Of a stretch of 64,000 nt of DNA, positions 8,508-16,967 are shown in pieces (the first letter of the stretch is position 1; every line of letters starts with the position of its first letter). The position numbers and the translations under genes were made by a program. The notes beneath the pieces are model-generated. The model saw only the letters and a list, made by a program, of their open reading frames with translations, searched no databases and was not told the DNA's origin. The DNA is from Pseudomonas guariconensis (GTDB lineage: Bacteria; Pseudomonadota; Gammaproteobacteria; Pseudomonadales; Pseudomonadaceae): positions 1 through 64,000 of the forward strand of contig NZ_JAMYBK010000014.1 of NCBI RefSeq assembly GCF_024127895.1, given 5' to 3'.

Positions 8508-10073
8508 TCAACGGTTGAAACGTTCGGCCAGGCTGTGCAGGTACTCGGCCATGCGCTCGAGGTCCTGGCTGATCTCGGCCCCCTGCTTGGCCTGCCCCGC
8601 GCTCTCGTCGCACAGATGAGCGATCCGCACGATCTGCTGGTTGATGTCCTCGGCGACATGGCTCTGCTGTTCCGAAGCCGTGGCCATCTGCTGGCTCATG
8701 CCGGTGATGCGGCTGACCGCCTGGACGATACCGGCCAATGCCTGCTGCACCGCCTCGACGCTGTGCACGCTATCGCGGGAGATCTGCTCGCCACGGCTGG
8801 CCGTGGTCACCGCCCGCTCGGCACCGCTGCGCAGGGACGCGATGATCTGGTGGATTTCCTCGGTGGAGGCGCGGGTCCGCTGGGCCAGGGAACGCACCTC
8901 ATCGGCCACCACGGCGAACCCCCGCCCCTGCTCGCCGGCACGCGCCGCCTCGATCGCGGCATTGAGCGCCAGCAGGTTGGTCTGCTCGGCGATGGAGGTG
9001 ATCACGTCCACCACGCTGCCGATCGACTGGGTCTGCTCGGCCAGGGCATTGACCGCCTGGCCGATGTCGTTGACCGCATCGCTCATGCTGCCCATCGCCT
9101 GCAGGCTCTGCTGCGCCAGTTCGCTGCCCTGCTGGGCCAGCTGGTCGGCGTCGCTCGCGGCATGGGCGGTGTTCTGCACGTTGTGGGTGACCTCCTGGAT
9201 CGTCGCCGCCATCTGTGCGATGGCGGTGGCCGACTGGTCGGTCTCGCTGCGCTGGCGATCGAGCATCTGCGCCTGCGCATCGGACAGATCGGCCGACTGC
9301 GCGGCCCGCGACTTGACCCCCACGCCCGCATCCACCAGACGGGTGAGCGCCGTCTGCAACCGGGCCTCCTCGCTGATGATGGCCAGGTCCAACTGCCCCT
9401 GCAGCCCCGGGTTATCGCTGTAGGTCAGGGCCACCAGCGGGCTGGTGAAGGCCTTGGGATGCTCGTCGAGGGTGCGCCGGATAGCCTGGTTCTGCCGATG
9501 CTCGACCCAGTACCAGGCGCCCAGCAAACTTGCCATCAGCAGCGCCAGCGCCGCGTACTGCGGCAGCCAGAGGTAGCCGGCGGCCGACACCAGTCCCGCG
9601 CCGATCAGCGGCAGGCCATGCCTCAACCCGTGTCCCAGGCGTGCGGCCCAGGGCACCGGCGAGCGCCCGGCCCGCAGGCGGGCATAGAGCGCCTCGGCCC
9701 GGCGAATCTGCTCGCGGGTCGGCACCGAGCGCACCGACTCGTAGCCACTGATGCGGCCATTCTCGTAGATCGCCGTGACATAGGCGCTGACCCAGTAGAA
9801 ATCACCGTTCTTGGCGCGGTTCTTGATCACCCCCATCCACGGTTTGCCCTGCTTGATGGTCTCCCACATGTGACCAAATACCGCGGGCGGCATGTCGGGA
9901 TGGCGCACCAGGTTGTGCGTCTGGCCGACCAGCTCGTCGTAGGTGAAGCCGCTGATCGCCACGAATGCATCATTGCAGTAGGTGATGCGGCTGTTCAGGT
10001 CGGTGGTGGAGATCAGCCGCTGGTCGGTGGGGAAGGTTCTTTCGTGCTCAGTGACGGGCAAGTTCATGCGCAT
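8508..10073 (-). CDS. PAS-containing methyl-accepting chemotaxis protein (Aer-like energy-taxis receptor)
   Basis: 521 aa. Residues about 15-125 are a PAS domain with the Aer signature ([25 protein letters not shown], then [11 protein letters not shown]), which in Aer binds FAD. Two closely spaced hydrophobic stretches around residues 160-200 anchor it without a periplasmic sensor domain. The rest is a coiled-coil signalling domain with the conserved hairpin tip [35 protein letters not shown] split over about 370-405. It should steer swimming toward favourable redox or oxygen states through CheA/CheW. In P. aeruginosa the same slot next to the gbu genes holds bdlA, a soluble two-PAS receptor, as I recall; this protein differs in having one PAS and a membrane anchor. 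Confidence 0.9.
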   Translation of the reverse strand: MRMNLPVTEHERTFPTDQRLISTTDLNSRITYCNDAFVAISGFTYDELVGQTHNLVRHPDMPPAVFGHMWETIKQGKPWMGVIKNRAKNGDFYWVSAYVTAIYENGRISGYESVRSVPTREQIRRAEALYARLRAGRSPVPWAARLGHGLRHGLPLIGAGLVSAAGYLWLPQYAALALLMASLLGAWYWVEHRQNQAIRRTLDEHPKAFTSPLVALTYSDNPGLQGQLDLAIISEEARLQTALTRLVDAGVGVKSRAAQSADLSDAQAQMLDRQRSETDQSATAIAQMAATIQEVTHNVQNTAHAASDADQLAQQGSELAQQSLQAMGSMSDAVNDIGQAVNALAEQTQSIGSVVDVITSIAEQTNLLALNAAIEAARAGEQGRGFAVVADEVRSLAQRTRASTEEIHQIIASLRSGAERAVTTASRGEQISRDSVHSVEAVQQALAGIVQAVSRITGMSQQMATASEQQSHVAEDINQQIVRIAHLCDESAGQAKQGAEISQDLERMAEYLHSLAERFNR

Positions 10074-10209
10074 CTGGGCGGTCCTTGCTTCATTGGAGGT
10101 GGGAAATTTTATCAGGACACCTAGATGTTTAGCAGAATGCCACTACCCCTGGGGCCGAGTTTGTAGGAAATTTTTACGGCATGACGAAGTGTCTTGAACA
10201 CGACCTGCG

Positions 10210-11103
10210 TCAGTTGACGTTCAACTGCGACTTGAGCAGGTCGCGGAATGTCTGGATCAAGGGTTCCCGGCTGCGTCCACGGCGGATGATGAGGGAAAAC
10301 GGTGCCTGGTAACCGAAGGTGGCCGGGGACAATACCCGCAAGTCGCCCTTGTCGACCCAGGCCTGGGCATAGTGCTCGGGCAGGTAGCCGATGTAGGCGC
10401 CGGACAGGATCAGGATCAACTGTGCCTCCATGCTCTCCACCGTCGCCGCGCTGTGCTTGAAGCCATGCCGGGCCAGCTCCGCCTGGCTCCAGTAGCCTCG
10501 GCCGACCATGCGCTGCTGGGTGATCACCTGCTCGGGGATGCGCCGCTCGCCGAACAACGGGTGGCGGCTGCTGCAATACAGCCAGTGCTGTTCACGGTAA
10601 AGGGGTTGGTAGACCAGCCCGCTCATGCGCGAAGAGAAGGCGCCGATGGCCAGGTCCAGGCGATTGTCCTGCACCCCCAGTTGCAGCTCGTAGGGGCTGG
10701 AGACCGACAGGTGCAAATGCACCGCCGGGTGCTCTTGGCTGTAGGCGCCGATGGCCTCGGCCAGGGGCAAGGCGCGGTCACCGACGGTGGAGTCGATGAC
10801 CCCGAGATTGAGGGTGCCGCGCAGCTCGCCCTTGAGCGCTGCGGCGTACTGCTCGAAGCCGTCCAGCTCCGCCAGCAGGCGCAGGGTCTCCTGGTGGAAC
10901 AGCTCGCCCTTGCTGGTCAGGCTGAAACCACCGCGGCCACGGTGACAGAGGACGATGCCCAGGGTGCTTTCCAGCTGGCTCATGTAAGTACTGATGGCCG
11001 AGGTGGACAGGTTCAGCTCGCGCTGGGCGTTGGCGAAGCCCTGATGGCGCACCACGCTGACGAAGATACGCAGCAGTTTCAGATCGGGCAGGGTCGAGGC
11101 CAT
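10210..11103 (-). CDS. LysR-family regulator divergent from the ureohydrolase operon
   Basis: 297 aa. N-terminal winged helix-turn-helix (residues about 7-66, LRIFVSVVRHQGFANAQRELNLSTSAISTYMSQLE) and a periplasmic-binding-protein-like effector domain (about 92-297). It is transcribed away from the agmatinase-type gene, with an exact 16-bp palindrome between them. That arrangement is the classical LysR layout and matches gbuR/gpuR beside guanidinobutyrase or guanidinopropionase genes in P. aeruginosa. A guanidino acid or amine co-inducer is an inference. Confidence 0.88.
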   Translation of the reverse strand: MASTLPDLKLLRIFVSVVRHQGFANAQRELNLSTSAISTYMSQLESTLGIVLCHRGRGGFSLTSKGELFHQETLRLLAELDGFEQYAAALKGELRGTLNLGVIDSTVGDRALPLAEAIGAYSQEHPAVHLHLSVSSPYELQLGVQDNRLDLAIGAFSSRMSGLVYQPLYREQHWLYCSSRHPLFGERRIPEQVITQQRMVGRGYWSQAELARHGFKHSAATVESMEAQLILILSGAYIGYLPEHYAQAWVDKGDLRVLSPATFGYQAPFSLIIRRGRSREPLIQTFRDLLKSQLNVN

Positions 11104-11162
11104 GGTGCAACGGTTCCGCAGGGTGGAAATGGCCAGAGTCTAACCCGGCCCAGCGCCGTTAG

Positions 11163-11178
11163 TTCAGAAATTTCTGAA
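11163..11178. promoter_or_regulatory. Exact 16-bp palindrome, likely LysR operator
   Basis: TTCAGAAATTTCTGAA is a perfect palindrome 60 bp from the lysR start and 150 bp before the ureohydrolase start. Position in a divergent LysR promoter and symmetry suggest the regulator's recognition site. Direct binding is an inference. Confidence 0.6.
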
Positions 11179-11328
11179 GTAAGTTTTTGCCTGTAGCGAT
11201 TCTTCTCGCCCACTACCTTGCGCAGACTTGGCCGCAATGTCCCTGCCCGTCGGCCCCAAGCGCCAGCCAGGCGTGCCACGGCACAGGTTCGAACAAACAG
11301 AACAATCGACCGACTGATGAGGCCCATC

Positions 11329-12279
11329 GTGGAAAAGATTCTCCACCAACCACTGGGCGGCAACGAAATGCCGCGTTTCGGCGGCATCGCCACCATGCTC
11401 CGTCTTCCCCACCTGCAAAGCGCCGAAGGCCTGGACGCCGCGTTCATCGGCGTGCCGCTGGACATCGGCACCTCGCTGCGCTCGGGTACCCGTTTCGGTC
11501 CGCGGCAGATCCGCGCCGAGTCGGTGATGATCCGCCCGTACAACATGGCCACCGGTGCCGCACCGTTCGATTCGCTGTCGGTAGCCGACATCGGCGACGT
11601 GGCGATCAACACTTTCAACCTGCTCGATGCGGTGCGCATCATTGAGCAGGCCTACGATGAGATCCTCGAACACAACATCATCCCCCTCACCCTGGGTGGC
11701 GACCACACCATCACCCTGCCGATCCTGCGCGCCCTGCACAAGAAGCACGGCAAGATCGGCCTGGTGCACATCGACGCCCACGCCGACGTCAACGACCACA
11801 TGTTCGGCGAGAAGATCGCCCACGGCACCACCTTCCGCCGCGCCGTGGAAGAAGGCCTGCTCGATTGCCAGCGCGTGGTGCAGATCGGCCTGCGTGCCCA
11901 GGGCTACACCGCCGACGACTTCAACTGGAGCCGCCGCCAGGGTTTCCGCGTGGTCCAGGCCGAAGAGTGCTGGCACAAATCGCTGGAGCCGCTGATGGCC
12001 GAGGTGCGCGAGAAAGTCGGCGGCGGCCCGGTGTACCTGTCGTTCGACATCGACGGCATCGACCCGGCCTGGGCGCCGGGCACCGGCACCCCGGAAATCG
12101 GCGGCTTGACCACCATCCAGGCGATGGAGATCATTCGCGGCTGCCACGGCCTGGACCTGATCGGCTGTGACCTGGTCGAAGTCTCCCCGCCCTACGACAC
12201 CACCGGCAACACCTCGCTGCTGGGGGCCAACCTGCTGTTCGAGATGCTCTGCGTGCTGCCGGGCGTCGTACGTCGCTGA
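11329..12279 (+). CDS. speB: Agmatinase / guanidino-acid ureohydrolase
   Basis: 316 aa from a GTG at 11329, 6 nt after TGAGG. A longer reading from 11218 exists, but the protein from GTG (VEKILHQPLGGNEMPRFGG) matches the family length and N-terminus. The Mn2+-binding motifs of the arginase/agmatinase fold are all present: GGDHTI, DAHADVND and SFDIDGIDPAWAPGTGTPE. It hydrolyses a guanidino group to urea plus an amine. Substrate is not readable from sequence: close Pseudomonas paralogues act on agmatine, 4-guanidinobutyrate or 3-guanidinopropionate. The divergent LysR and following symporter resemble the gbu/gpu loci, so a guanidino acid is as likely as agmatine. Confidence 0.88.
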   Translation: MEKILHQPLGGNEMPRFGGIATMLRLPHLQSAEGLDAAFIGVPLDIGTSLRSGTRFGPRQIRAESVMIRPYNMATGAAPFDSLSVADIGDVAINTFNLLDAVRIIEQAYDEILEHNIIPLTLGGDHTITLPILRALHKKHGKIGLVHIDAHADVNDHMFGEKIAHGTTFRRAVEEGLLDCQRVVQIGLRAQGYTADDFNWSRRQGFRVVQAEECWHKSLEPLMAEVREKVGGGPVYLSFDIDGIDPAWAPGTGTPEIGGLTTIQAMEIIRGCHGLDLIGCDLVEVSPPYDTTGNTSLLGANLLFEMLCVLPGVVRR

Positions 12280-12444
12280 TCCAGGCCGCCCCTGCACAAG
12301 GGCGCGATGCTGGCTTGCTGGACCCCGGCAGGAGCCATCCGGGAGGGCCATAGAGGCCCGCCAACACAAGACGAGACCTCCGGGCGCCGTGAACCCGCCC
12401 GGGTGGTCGATCTCGCCATAATAAAGATAATCGGGAGACCCCCA

Positions 12445-13824
12445 ATGGCCTTGGACATCATCGTTGTACTGATCTATGCCGCCGGCATGCTCGGGCTTGG
12501 CTGGTACGGCATGCGGCGGGCGAAGACCCACGAAGACTACCTGGTGGCCGGGCGCAACCTCGGCCCGACCCTGTACATGGGCACCATGGCCACCACCGTG
12601 CTGGGCGGCGCCTCCACCGTCGGCACCGTGCGCCTGGGCTACGTCCACGGCATCTCCGGCTTCTGGCTGTGCGCCGCGCTGGGCCTGGGGATCATCGCCC
12701 TCAACCTGTTCCTGGCCAAGCCCTTGCTGCGCCTACGCATCTTCACCGTGACCCAGGTCCTGGAGCGGCGCTACAACCCCATGGCACGCCAGGCCAGCGC
12801 CGCGATCATGCTGGCCTACGCGCTGATGATCGCCGTGACCTCGACCCTGGCCATGGGCACCGTGCTGCAAGTGCTGCTCGACGTACCGTTCTGGATGGCG
12901 CTGCTGTTCGGCGGTGGCGTGGTGGTGGTCTACTCGACCATCGGCGGCATGTGGTCACTGACCTTGACCGACATCGTGCAATTCGTCATCAAGACCGTCG
13001 GCCTGATGTTCATCCTGCTGCCGGTGTGCCTGTACAAGGTCGGCGGCTGGGACCAACTGGTCGCGCAGTTGCCGGCGGCCAGCTTCAACTGGACCACCAT
13101 CGGCTGGGACACCATCGTCACCTACTTCCTGATCTACTTCTTCGGCATTCTCATCGGCCAGGACATCTGGCAGCGGGTGTTCACCGCCCGTGACGAGAAG
13201 GTCTGCCAGCGCGCCGGCACCACCGCCGGCATCTATTGCGTGCTGTACGGCCTGGCCTGCGCCCTGATCGGCATGGCCGCCCACGTGTTGATGCCGGACC
13301 TGGCCAACCCCAACAACGCCTTCGCGGCGATGATCAAGACCACCCTGCCCGATGGTATCCGTGGCCTGCTGATGGCGGCGGCCCTGGCGGCCATGATGTC
13401 GACCGCCAGCGCCGGCCTGCTCGCCGCCTCGACCACGCTGACCGAGGACCTGCTGCCCCGCCTGCGCGGCGGCAAGCAGTCGAGCCTGGGCGTGAACCGC
13501 CTGTTCACCCTGATCACCGGCCTGGTGGTACTGGGTATCGCCCTGGCGGTGAACGACGTGATCAGCGCCCTGACCCTGGCCTACAACCTGCTGGTGGGCG
13601 GCATGCTGATCCCGCTGATCGGCGCGATCTTCTGGAAACGCGCGACCACCGCGGGGGCTATCGCCAGCATGTCGCTGGGTTTCACCACCGCGCTGTTCTT
13701 CATGTTCAAGGATGGGTTGGATGCCAACTCGCCGATCTACTACAGCCTGGCGATCGGCCTGGTGAGCTTCGTGCTGATCAGCCTGCTGTCGCGTCGCCCG
13801 GTGGCGACGGCGAACCTGGCGTAA
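12445..13824 (+). CDS. Sodium:solute symporter (SSS family)
   Basis: 459 aa. Start ATG 12445, 7 nt after GGGAG; reading further upstream to 12307 adds unrelated residues. About 12-13 hydrophobic segments and the family pattern (GMRRAKTHEDYLVAGRNLGP after helix 1, GGASTVGTVRLGY in helix 2) identify a Na+-coupled symporter. It follows the ureohydrolase by 165 bp and is probably co-transcribed, so it likely imports the guanidino compound hydrolysed by that enzyme. Confidence 0.88.
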   Translation: MALDIIVVLIYAAGMLGLGWYGMRRAKTHEDYLVAGRNLGPTLYMGTMATTVLGGASTVGTVRLGYVHGISGFWLCAALGLGIIALNLFLAKPLLRLRIFTVTQVLERRYNPMARQASAAIMLAYALMIAVTSTLAMGTVLQVLLDVPFWMALLFGGGVVVVYSTIGGMWSLTLTDIVQFVIKTVGLMFILLPVCLYKVGGWDQLVAQLPAASFNWTTIGWDTIVTYFLIYFFGILIGQDIWQRVFTARDEKVCQRAGTTAGIYCVLYGLACALIGMAAHVLMPDLANPNNAFAAMIKTTLPDGIRGLLMAAALAAMMSTASAGLLAASTTLTEDLLPRLRGGKQSSLGVNRLFTLITGLVVLGIALAVNDVISALTLAYNLLVGGMLIPLIGAIFWKRATTAGAIASMSLGFTTALFFMFKDGLDANSPIYYSLAIGLVSFVLISLLSRRPVATANLA

Positions 13825-13833
13825 CCCCTCGCA

Positions 13834-13871
13834 GGAGCCGGTTCGCCGGCGATGGGCTGCAAAGCAGCCCC
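13834..13871. repeat. REP-like palindromic element
   Basis: The REP head GGAGCCGG(T/C)T(T/C)GCCGGCGATGGG is followed by a GGGCTGCAAAGCAGCCCC hairpin, then by the start of the shared tail (GCCGCTTGACCGAC). Near-identical copies occur at 48614 and 56722. It sits directly after the symporter stop. Confidence 0.75.
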
Positions 13872-13922
13872 ACTGCCGCTTGACCGACATGCGGGCTTGC
13901 CTCACACAGGCCCATGAAACCC

Positions 13923-13958
13923 AAAGGCCGCCGCATCGAAGGATGCGGCGGCCTTTTT
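13923..13958. terminator. Strong bidirectional intrinsic terminator
   Basis: A perfect 15-bp stem (AAAGGCCGCCGCATC paired with its complement, 13923-13937 and 13942-13956) has a 4-nt GAAG loop and runs into TTTTT on the plus strand. It ends the ureohydrolase-symporter operon and lies just past the stop of the small minus-strand gene, which it can also serve. Confidence 0.92.
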
Positions 13959-13961
13959 ATT

Positions 13962-14090
13962 TCAGCGGCGGCGCGGCTGGCGCTTGCGCTGTTCCTCATC
14001 AGTGGGGATCGGTACCGGCTGCAGCGGTGGTGGGAGCAAGCCCAGGGCGACTGCGAGGTCGTGGAGCCAGTTATACATTCGATTGTTCAT
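13962..14090 (-). CDS. PA1414-family small protein (42 aa), absent from routine ORF calls
   Basis: The ATG at 14090 follows AAGGGGG by about 5 nt. The product begins MNNRMYNWLHDLAVALGLL, followed by a proline-rich stretch (PPPLQPVPIP) and a basic tail QRKRQPRRR. Amphipathic helix, PLQPVPI and Arg tail match the small conserved Pseudomonas protein PA1414 as I remember it. In PAO1 that gene lies in the same neighbourhood (PA1418 symporter, PA1421 gbuA, PA1422 gbuR). The PA1414 transcript is strongly induced under low oxygen by Anr and gives rise to the sRNA SicX. An ANR-like box is present upstream here. Molecular role of the peptide is unknown. Confidence 0.75.
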   Translation of the reverse strand: MNNRMYNWLHDLAVALGLLPPPLQPVPIPTDEEQRKRQPRRR

Positions 14091-14203
14091 AACGCCCCCT
14101 TCACGGGTCAGCCTCAGGTAAATCAATCCTGCGATGCTTCATACAGATCATAGCCCGATGTCCTGCATTACGCATGTCTCTAATCCCATAGATAGGGGTG
14201 AGT

Positions 14204-14217
14204 TTGACGCGGATCAA
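14204..14217 (-). promoter_or_regulatory. ANR/FNR-type box upstream of the PA1414-like gene
   Basis: On the minus strand the site reads TTGAT-CCGC-GTCAA, one mismatch from the ANR consensus TTGAT-N4-ATCAA. Its centre lies 120 nt upstream of the small gene's ATG. A class II ANR promoter would start near 14169 and give an 80-nt leader. A weak -10 (TTAGAG on the minus strand) lies near 14178-14183. Confidence 0.65.
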
Positions 14218-14332
14218 GCGGAAACGGCAGGCCTCGACGGTCGGTCAAGTGTTTCTCCTTATTGCAGGTGGATCCAGGCCTGCGCAATTGTGCTGACAGC
14301 ACAGGCCCTTTAGCGGGCCAGCACTCCCCCTG

Positions 14333-15259
14333 CTACCCGACAAGCCTGCGCAACTGCTGCCGTACCCAAGGCTCTGCACTGACCAATATGACCCCAAGCA
14401 GCACCATCACCGCCCCCAGCACGAAGTTCACGCTCAACGGCTCGCCCAGCAACAGCACGCCAAAGGTCACCCCGAACAGCGGCGTGATGAACGAAAACAC
14501 AGCCAGGTTCGAGGCCAGGTACTTGCGCAACAGCCAGAACCAGGTGAGGTAGCTGACGAACGACACCACCACCGCCTGGAACAGCACGCTACCCACGGCC
14601 ACCGGGGTCAGCGCGACCATGCCGACCTGTCCGCTGACCAGGGCGATCAGCAGCAACCCGACGAACCCCACCAGCAACTGGTAGAACAGGGTCAGGTCGG
14701 CCGGTGCCTCCGACAACCGCGAGCCACGCACCACCACGGTGGTAGCGCCCCAGGCCAGGCCGGCCAGAACCCCCAGGGCATCGCCGAGCAAGACCCGGCC
14801 ATCGAGCTCATCCAGCGAAAGCCCGCCGGCGAATGCCGTGGCGATCCCGGCGAAGGACAGCAGGATACCCAGCCACTGCAGCGACCGCAGGCGCTCGCTC
14901 GGCAACATGAAATGCAGGCCCAGGGCGGTGAATACCGGTGCGGTATAGAGGAACACCGACATGTGCGCCGCCGAGGTCAGCTTCAGCCCCTCGGCGATGA
15001 ACAAAAACTCCAGGCCGAACAGCGCACCGGCCAGCAACCCGGCGCGCCAGGTGCTGCCCACCTGTCCCCAGCCGCCCCGCCAGCAGACCAGCAGGCCGAC
15101 CAGCACCGCGGCGATCCCGGAACGAAAGGCCGCCTGCATCACCGGGGCGATGTCGCTGGCGGCCCACTTGATCATCACCTGCTGGCTGCCCCAGATCAGG
15201 CAAAGCCCCAGCATCACTTGCAGGGCGAAGGCGTCGGTGGTCTTGCGGGCCGCACTCAT
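14333..15259 (-). CDS. EamA/DMT-family transporter
   Basis: 308 aa with ten hydrophobic segments and the internal duplication of two EamA domains (residues about 12-145 and 155-298). Characteristic pieces are LCLIWGSQQVMIKWA in helix 1 and the paired Gly-rich helix ends (FSFITPLFGVTFGVLLLGEPLS). It is an inner-membrane carrier, probably exporting a metabolite; substrate is not predictable. It stands alone, reading toward the PA1414-like gene. Confidence 0.85.
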   Translation of the reverse strand: MSAARKTTDAFALQVMLGLCLIWGSQQVMIKWAASDIAPVMQAAFRSGIAAVLVGLLVCWRGGWGQVGSTWRAGLLAGALFGLEFLFIAEGLKLTSAAHMSVFLYTAPVFTALGLHFMLPSERLRSLQWLGILLSFAGIATAFAGGLSLDELDGRVLLGDALGVLAGLAWGATTVVVRGSRLSEAPADLTLFYQLLVGFVGLLLIALVSGQVGMVALTPVAVGSVLFQAVVVSFVSYLTWFWLLRKYLASNLAVFSFITPLFGVTFGVLLLGEPLSVNFVLGAVMVLLGVILVSAEPWVRQQLRRLVG

Positions 15260-15365
15260 GGGCGGCCCCCGTGGCGGTTCGGTGACATGGCAAGGGCTCG
15301 GCAGTAGCGAAATGGATCCCGATTATCGGGTTTCCACCACGGCCCTTGCCAGTCTCAAAACGACC

Positions 15366-15758
15366 TCAAGCGATCTGCGCCTTCGCCGACACCTGCTCGA
15401 AGGTGATCTCGTCCAGCGGGTCGTCCTGCTCGTCGAGTACCTGGCGCGGGTGCTCGAAACCCGGGATGCTGCTGTCGATCAGGCTGAGCAGGCGCGATCC
15501 ACGCTCGGTGAGCACGAAATTCTCGCCATTGCCCCCATCCTCCTCCGGCCGGCTCTCGATGAAACCACGCTCGAAGAGGATCTTCTCGTACTCGCAGGCA
15601 CGGGTCTTCAACTGATCCAGGTCGCCCACCGGCTGGCCTTTGGCAGCCAGCGCCGCGGCGTGCTGCTCGGCATAGGGGCGAGGAGTGAAACTGTGACCGG
15701 CGCCGTTTTGCACCTCGTGCAGCAAGCGTTCGATCAGGTCCCAGTCGTAGGTGCTCAT
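15366..15758 (-). CDS. Small predicted winged-helix regulator-like protein
   Basis: 130 aa from the ATG at 15758, 8 nt after AGGAGG; an upstream extension to 15797 lacks a ribosome site. The order of elements (YDWDLIERLLHEVQ, then residues about 40-75 with REYEKILFERGF-like helix and GENFVLTERGSRLLSLID) resembles the start-helix, recognition-helix and wing of small winged-helix DNA-binding proteins. I do not recognise a characterised relative. No operon partner. Confidence 0.7.
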   Translation of the reverse strand: MSTYDWDLIERLLHEVQNGAGHSFTPRPYAEQHAAALAAKGQPVGDLDQLKTRACEYEKILFERGFIESRPEEDGGNGENFVLTERGSRLLSLIDSSIPGFEHPRQVLDEQDDPLDEITFEQVSAKAQIA

Positions 15759-15879
15759 GGAGGTGGCCTCCTGCTGTGGACGGTGGGTATACAGCATGGG
15801 ACCGGAAAGGCGCCGGGGGCGTTCCGCGGGATGCTCAGCGCTGGCGCTGAGCCAGCACGTCGGAATCGAGAGCAGTGCT

Positions 15880-16171
15880 CATGGCTTGCTTGGCAGGCAC
15901 GCGCGGTCCGGCCTGAGGGAGGAACTCGTCGCCCAGTCCGGATCATTGCCCGTATCAACCGGCTGATGGAAGGCCTGCCTGGCGACGTTTCCCGGTTGGC
16001 CATGGTGTAAGTGAACTCAGAGTTCATTATGGCCCCGGTTACCGGGTGTATTTTCACCAAACCGGCGATACCTTGGTGATCCTGCTCTGCGGTGGTGACA
16101 AGAACAGCCAACGTCGCGACATCAAGGCAGCCCATCAAATCCTGCGTTGGTGGAGGATGCAAAATGACTGA
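15880..16171 (+). pseudogene. Frameshifted HigB/RelE-type toxin remnant
   Basis: The last 47 codons before 16171 read as a toxin C-terminus (YGPGYRVYFHQTGDTLVILL, then CGGDKNSQRRDIKAA) typical of the HigB family paired with HigA-2 antitoxins. Just upstream, in a different frame ending at a TAA at 16008-16010, is the preceding family segment RIIARINRLMEGLPGDVSRLA. The two halves join only by a frame change near 16000-16010. Residues before RIIARIN are barely recognisable. The 3' end overlaps the antitoxin start by 8 nt as in intact pairs. The toxin is therefore probably inactive. Confidence 0.75.
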
Positions 16172-16457
16172 AACGTTCTTTGAATTCGATGCGGCCGATT
16201 ACCTGACGACACCGGAAGCCATTGCGCAATTCATGACCGACGCGTTGGAAACCGGGGATGCCAGCTATGTTGCCAAGGCCGTTGGCGTTGTGGCGCGGGC
16301 GAAGGGGATGAGCGAACTGGCTAAAGAGACCGGCTTGTCTCGCGAACAGCTCTACCGCTCCTTCAGCGAACACGGCAATCCAACGCTGAAGTCGTTCCTG
16401 GCCGTGATGAAGGCATTGGGAATAGACATGACCGCCAAACCTCACCTTGGTCACTGA
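16164..16457 (+). CDS. HigA-type antitoxin, apparently orphaned
   Basis: 97 aa. ATG 16164 follows GGAGG by 7 nt. It has the probable-addiction-module-antidote layout: an N-terminal FFEFDAADYL stretch, then an XRE helix-turn-helix (GMSELAKETGLSREQLYRSFSEHGNPTLKSFLAVMKALGI, residues about 48-88). Such proteins neutralise a HigB/RelE ribonuclease and repress their own operon. The toxin gene immediately upstream is frameshifted, so this copy may persist as a repressor or as an anti-addiction decoy. Confidence 0.85.
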   Translation: MTETFFEFDAADYLTTPEAIAQFMTDALETGDASYVAKAVGVVARAKGMSELAKETGLSREQLYRSFSEHGNPTLKSFLAVMKALGIDMTAKPHLGH

Positions 16458-16462
16458 ACAGG

Positions 16463-16600
16463 TCAACTGTTCTTGACCAGATAGTTGATGAACAACCTGA
16501 ACAGCTCCGCATTACCGGCGATCCCCAGGCGCTGCCAGATGTGGCGCAGCTCATGTCGAAGTCGACCACGGCCCCGAGCGCCACATCGACGGCCGCGCCC
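16463..16600 (-). pseudogene. Remnant of a LuxR-type HTH regulator C-terminus
   Basis: Minus-strand codons ending at 16463 read HIWQRLGIAGNAELFRLFIN followed by YLVKNS, the typical last helices of a LuxR/FixJ HTH domain. Upstream homology (a VVDFDM-like piece resembling the TVDFHL of the recognition region) is in another frame, and no intact N-terminus exists. I read it as the tail of a decayed regulator. Confidence 0.4.
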
Positions 16601-16687
16601 GAAACAGCGCTCCGCTGGTCGCTGGGGCTGAACTTCCTCGTATCCACGCGCCTCCACCGGGCATAGCCAACGCCGGAGGTAAGAGGG

Positions 16688-16960
16688 ATGAAACCACTGC
16701 TGCGCATCCTGTGTGCGACCACCCTGCTCTGCGCCCTGCCCGCCTGGGCCTGTACGCCGGAAGAGGCGACGGAAAAGCGCGAGGAGCTGGCCAAGCTCGT
16801 CACCCAACTGACCGAACAAGACCCGCAGAAAGCCAAGGACATCAACGACGAGTTGCAGGGCATGGACCTGGATACGCAGAGCAAGGACCTGCCAGGCAAG
16901 TGCCAACTGATCGACAGGCGGATCCAGGAACTGAAGGAAGCCGAGCAGAAGGCTGGCTGA
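16688..16960 (+). CDS. Small periplasmic protein of unknown function
   Basis: 90 aa. ATG 16688 lies 8 nt after GGAGG. Residues 1-21 are a signal peptide (LLRILCATTLLCALPAWA) cleaved before CTPEE. The mature 69 residues are highly charged and helical (EEATEKREELAKLVTQLTE, then IDRRIQELKEAEQK), with two Cys that could form a disulfide. Similar small secreted proteins occur in Pseudomonas, but I know of no function. Not in an operon; a REP element follows. Confidence 0.75.
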   Translation: MKPLLRILCATTLLCALPAWACTPEEATEKREELAKLVTQLTEQDPQKAKDINDELQGMDLDTQSKDLPGKCQLIDRRIQELKEAEQKAG

Positions 16961-16967
16961 AAGAACG

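Noticed and set aside
15759..16700. Possible genomic island
   Set aside because: Broken toxin and LuxR tail suggest decay, but no integrase, tRNA gene or direct repeats flank the region and base composition change is slight.
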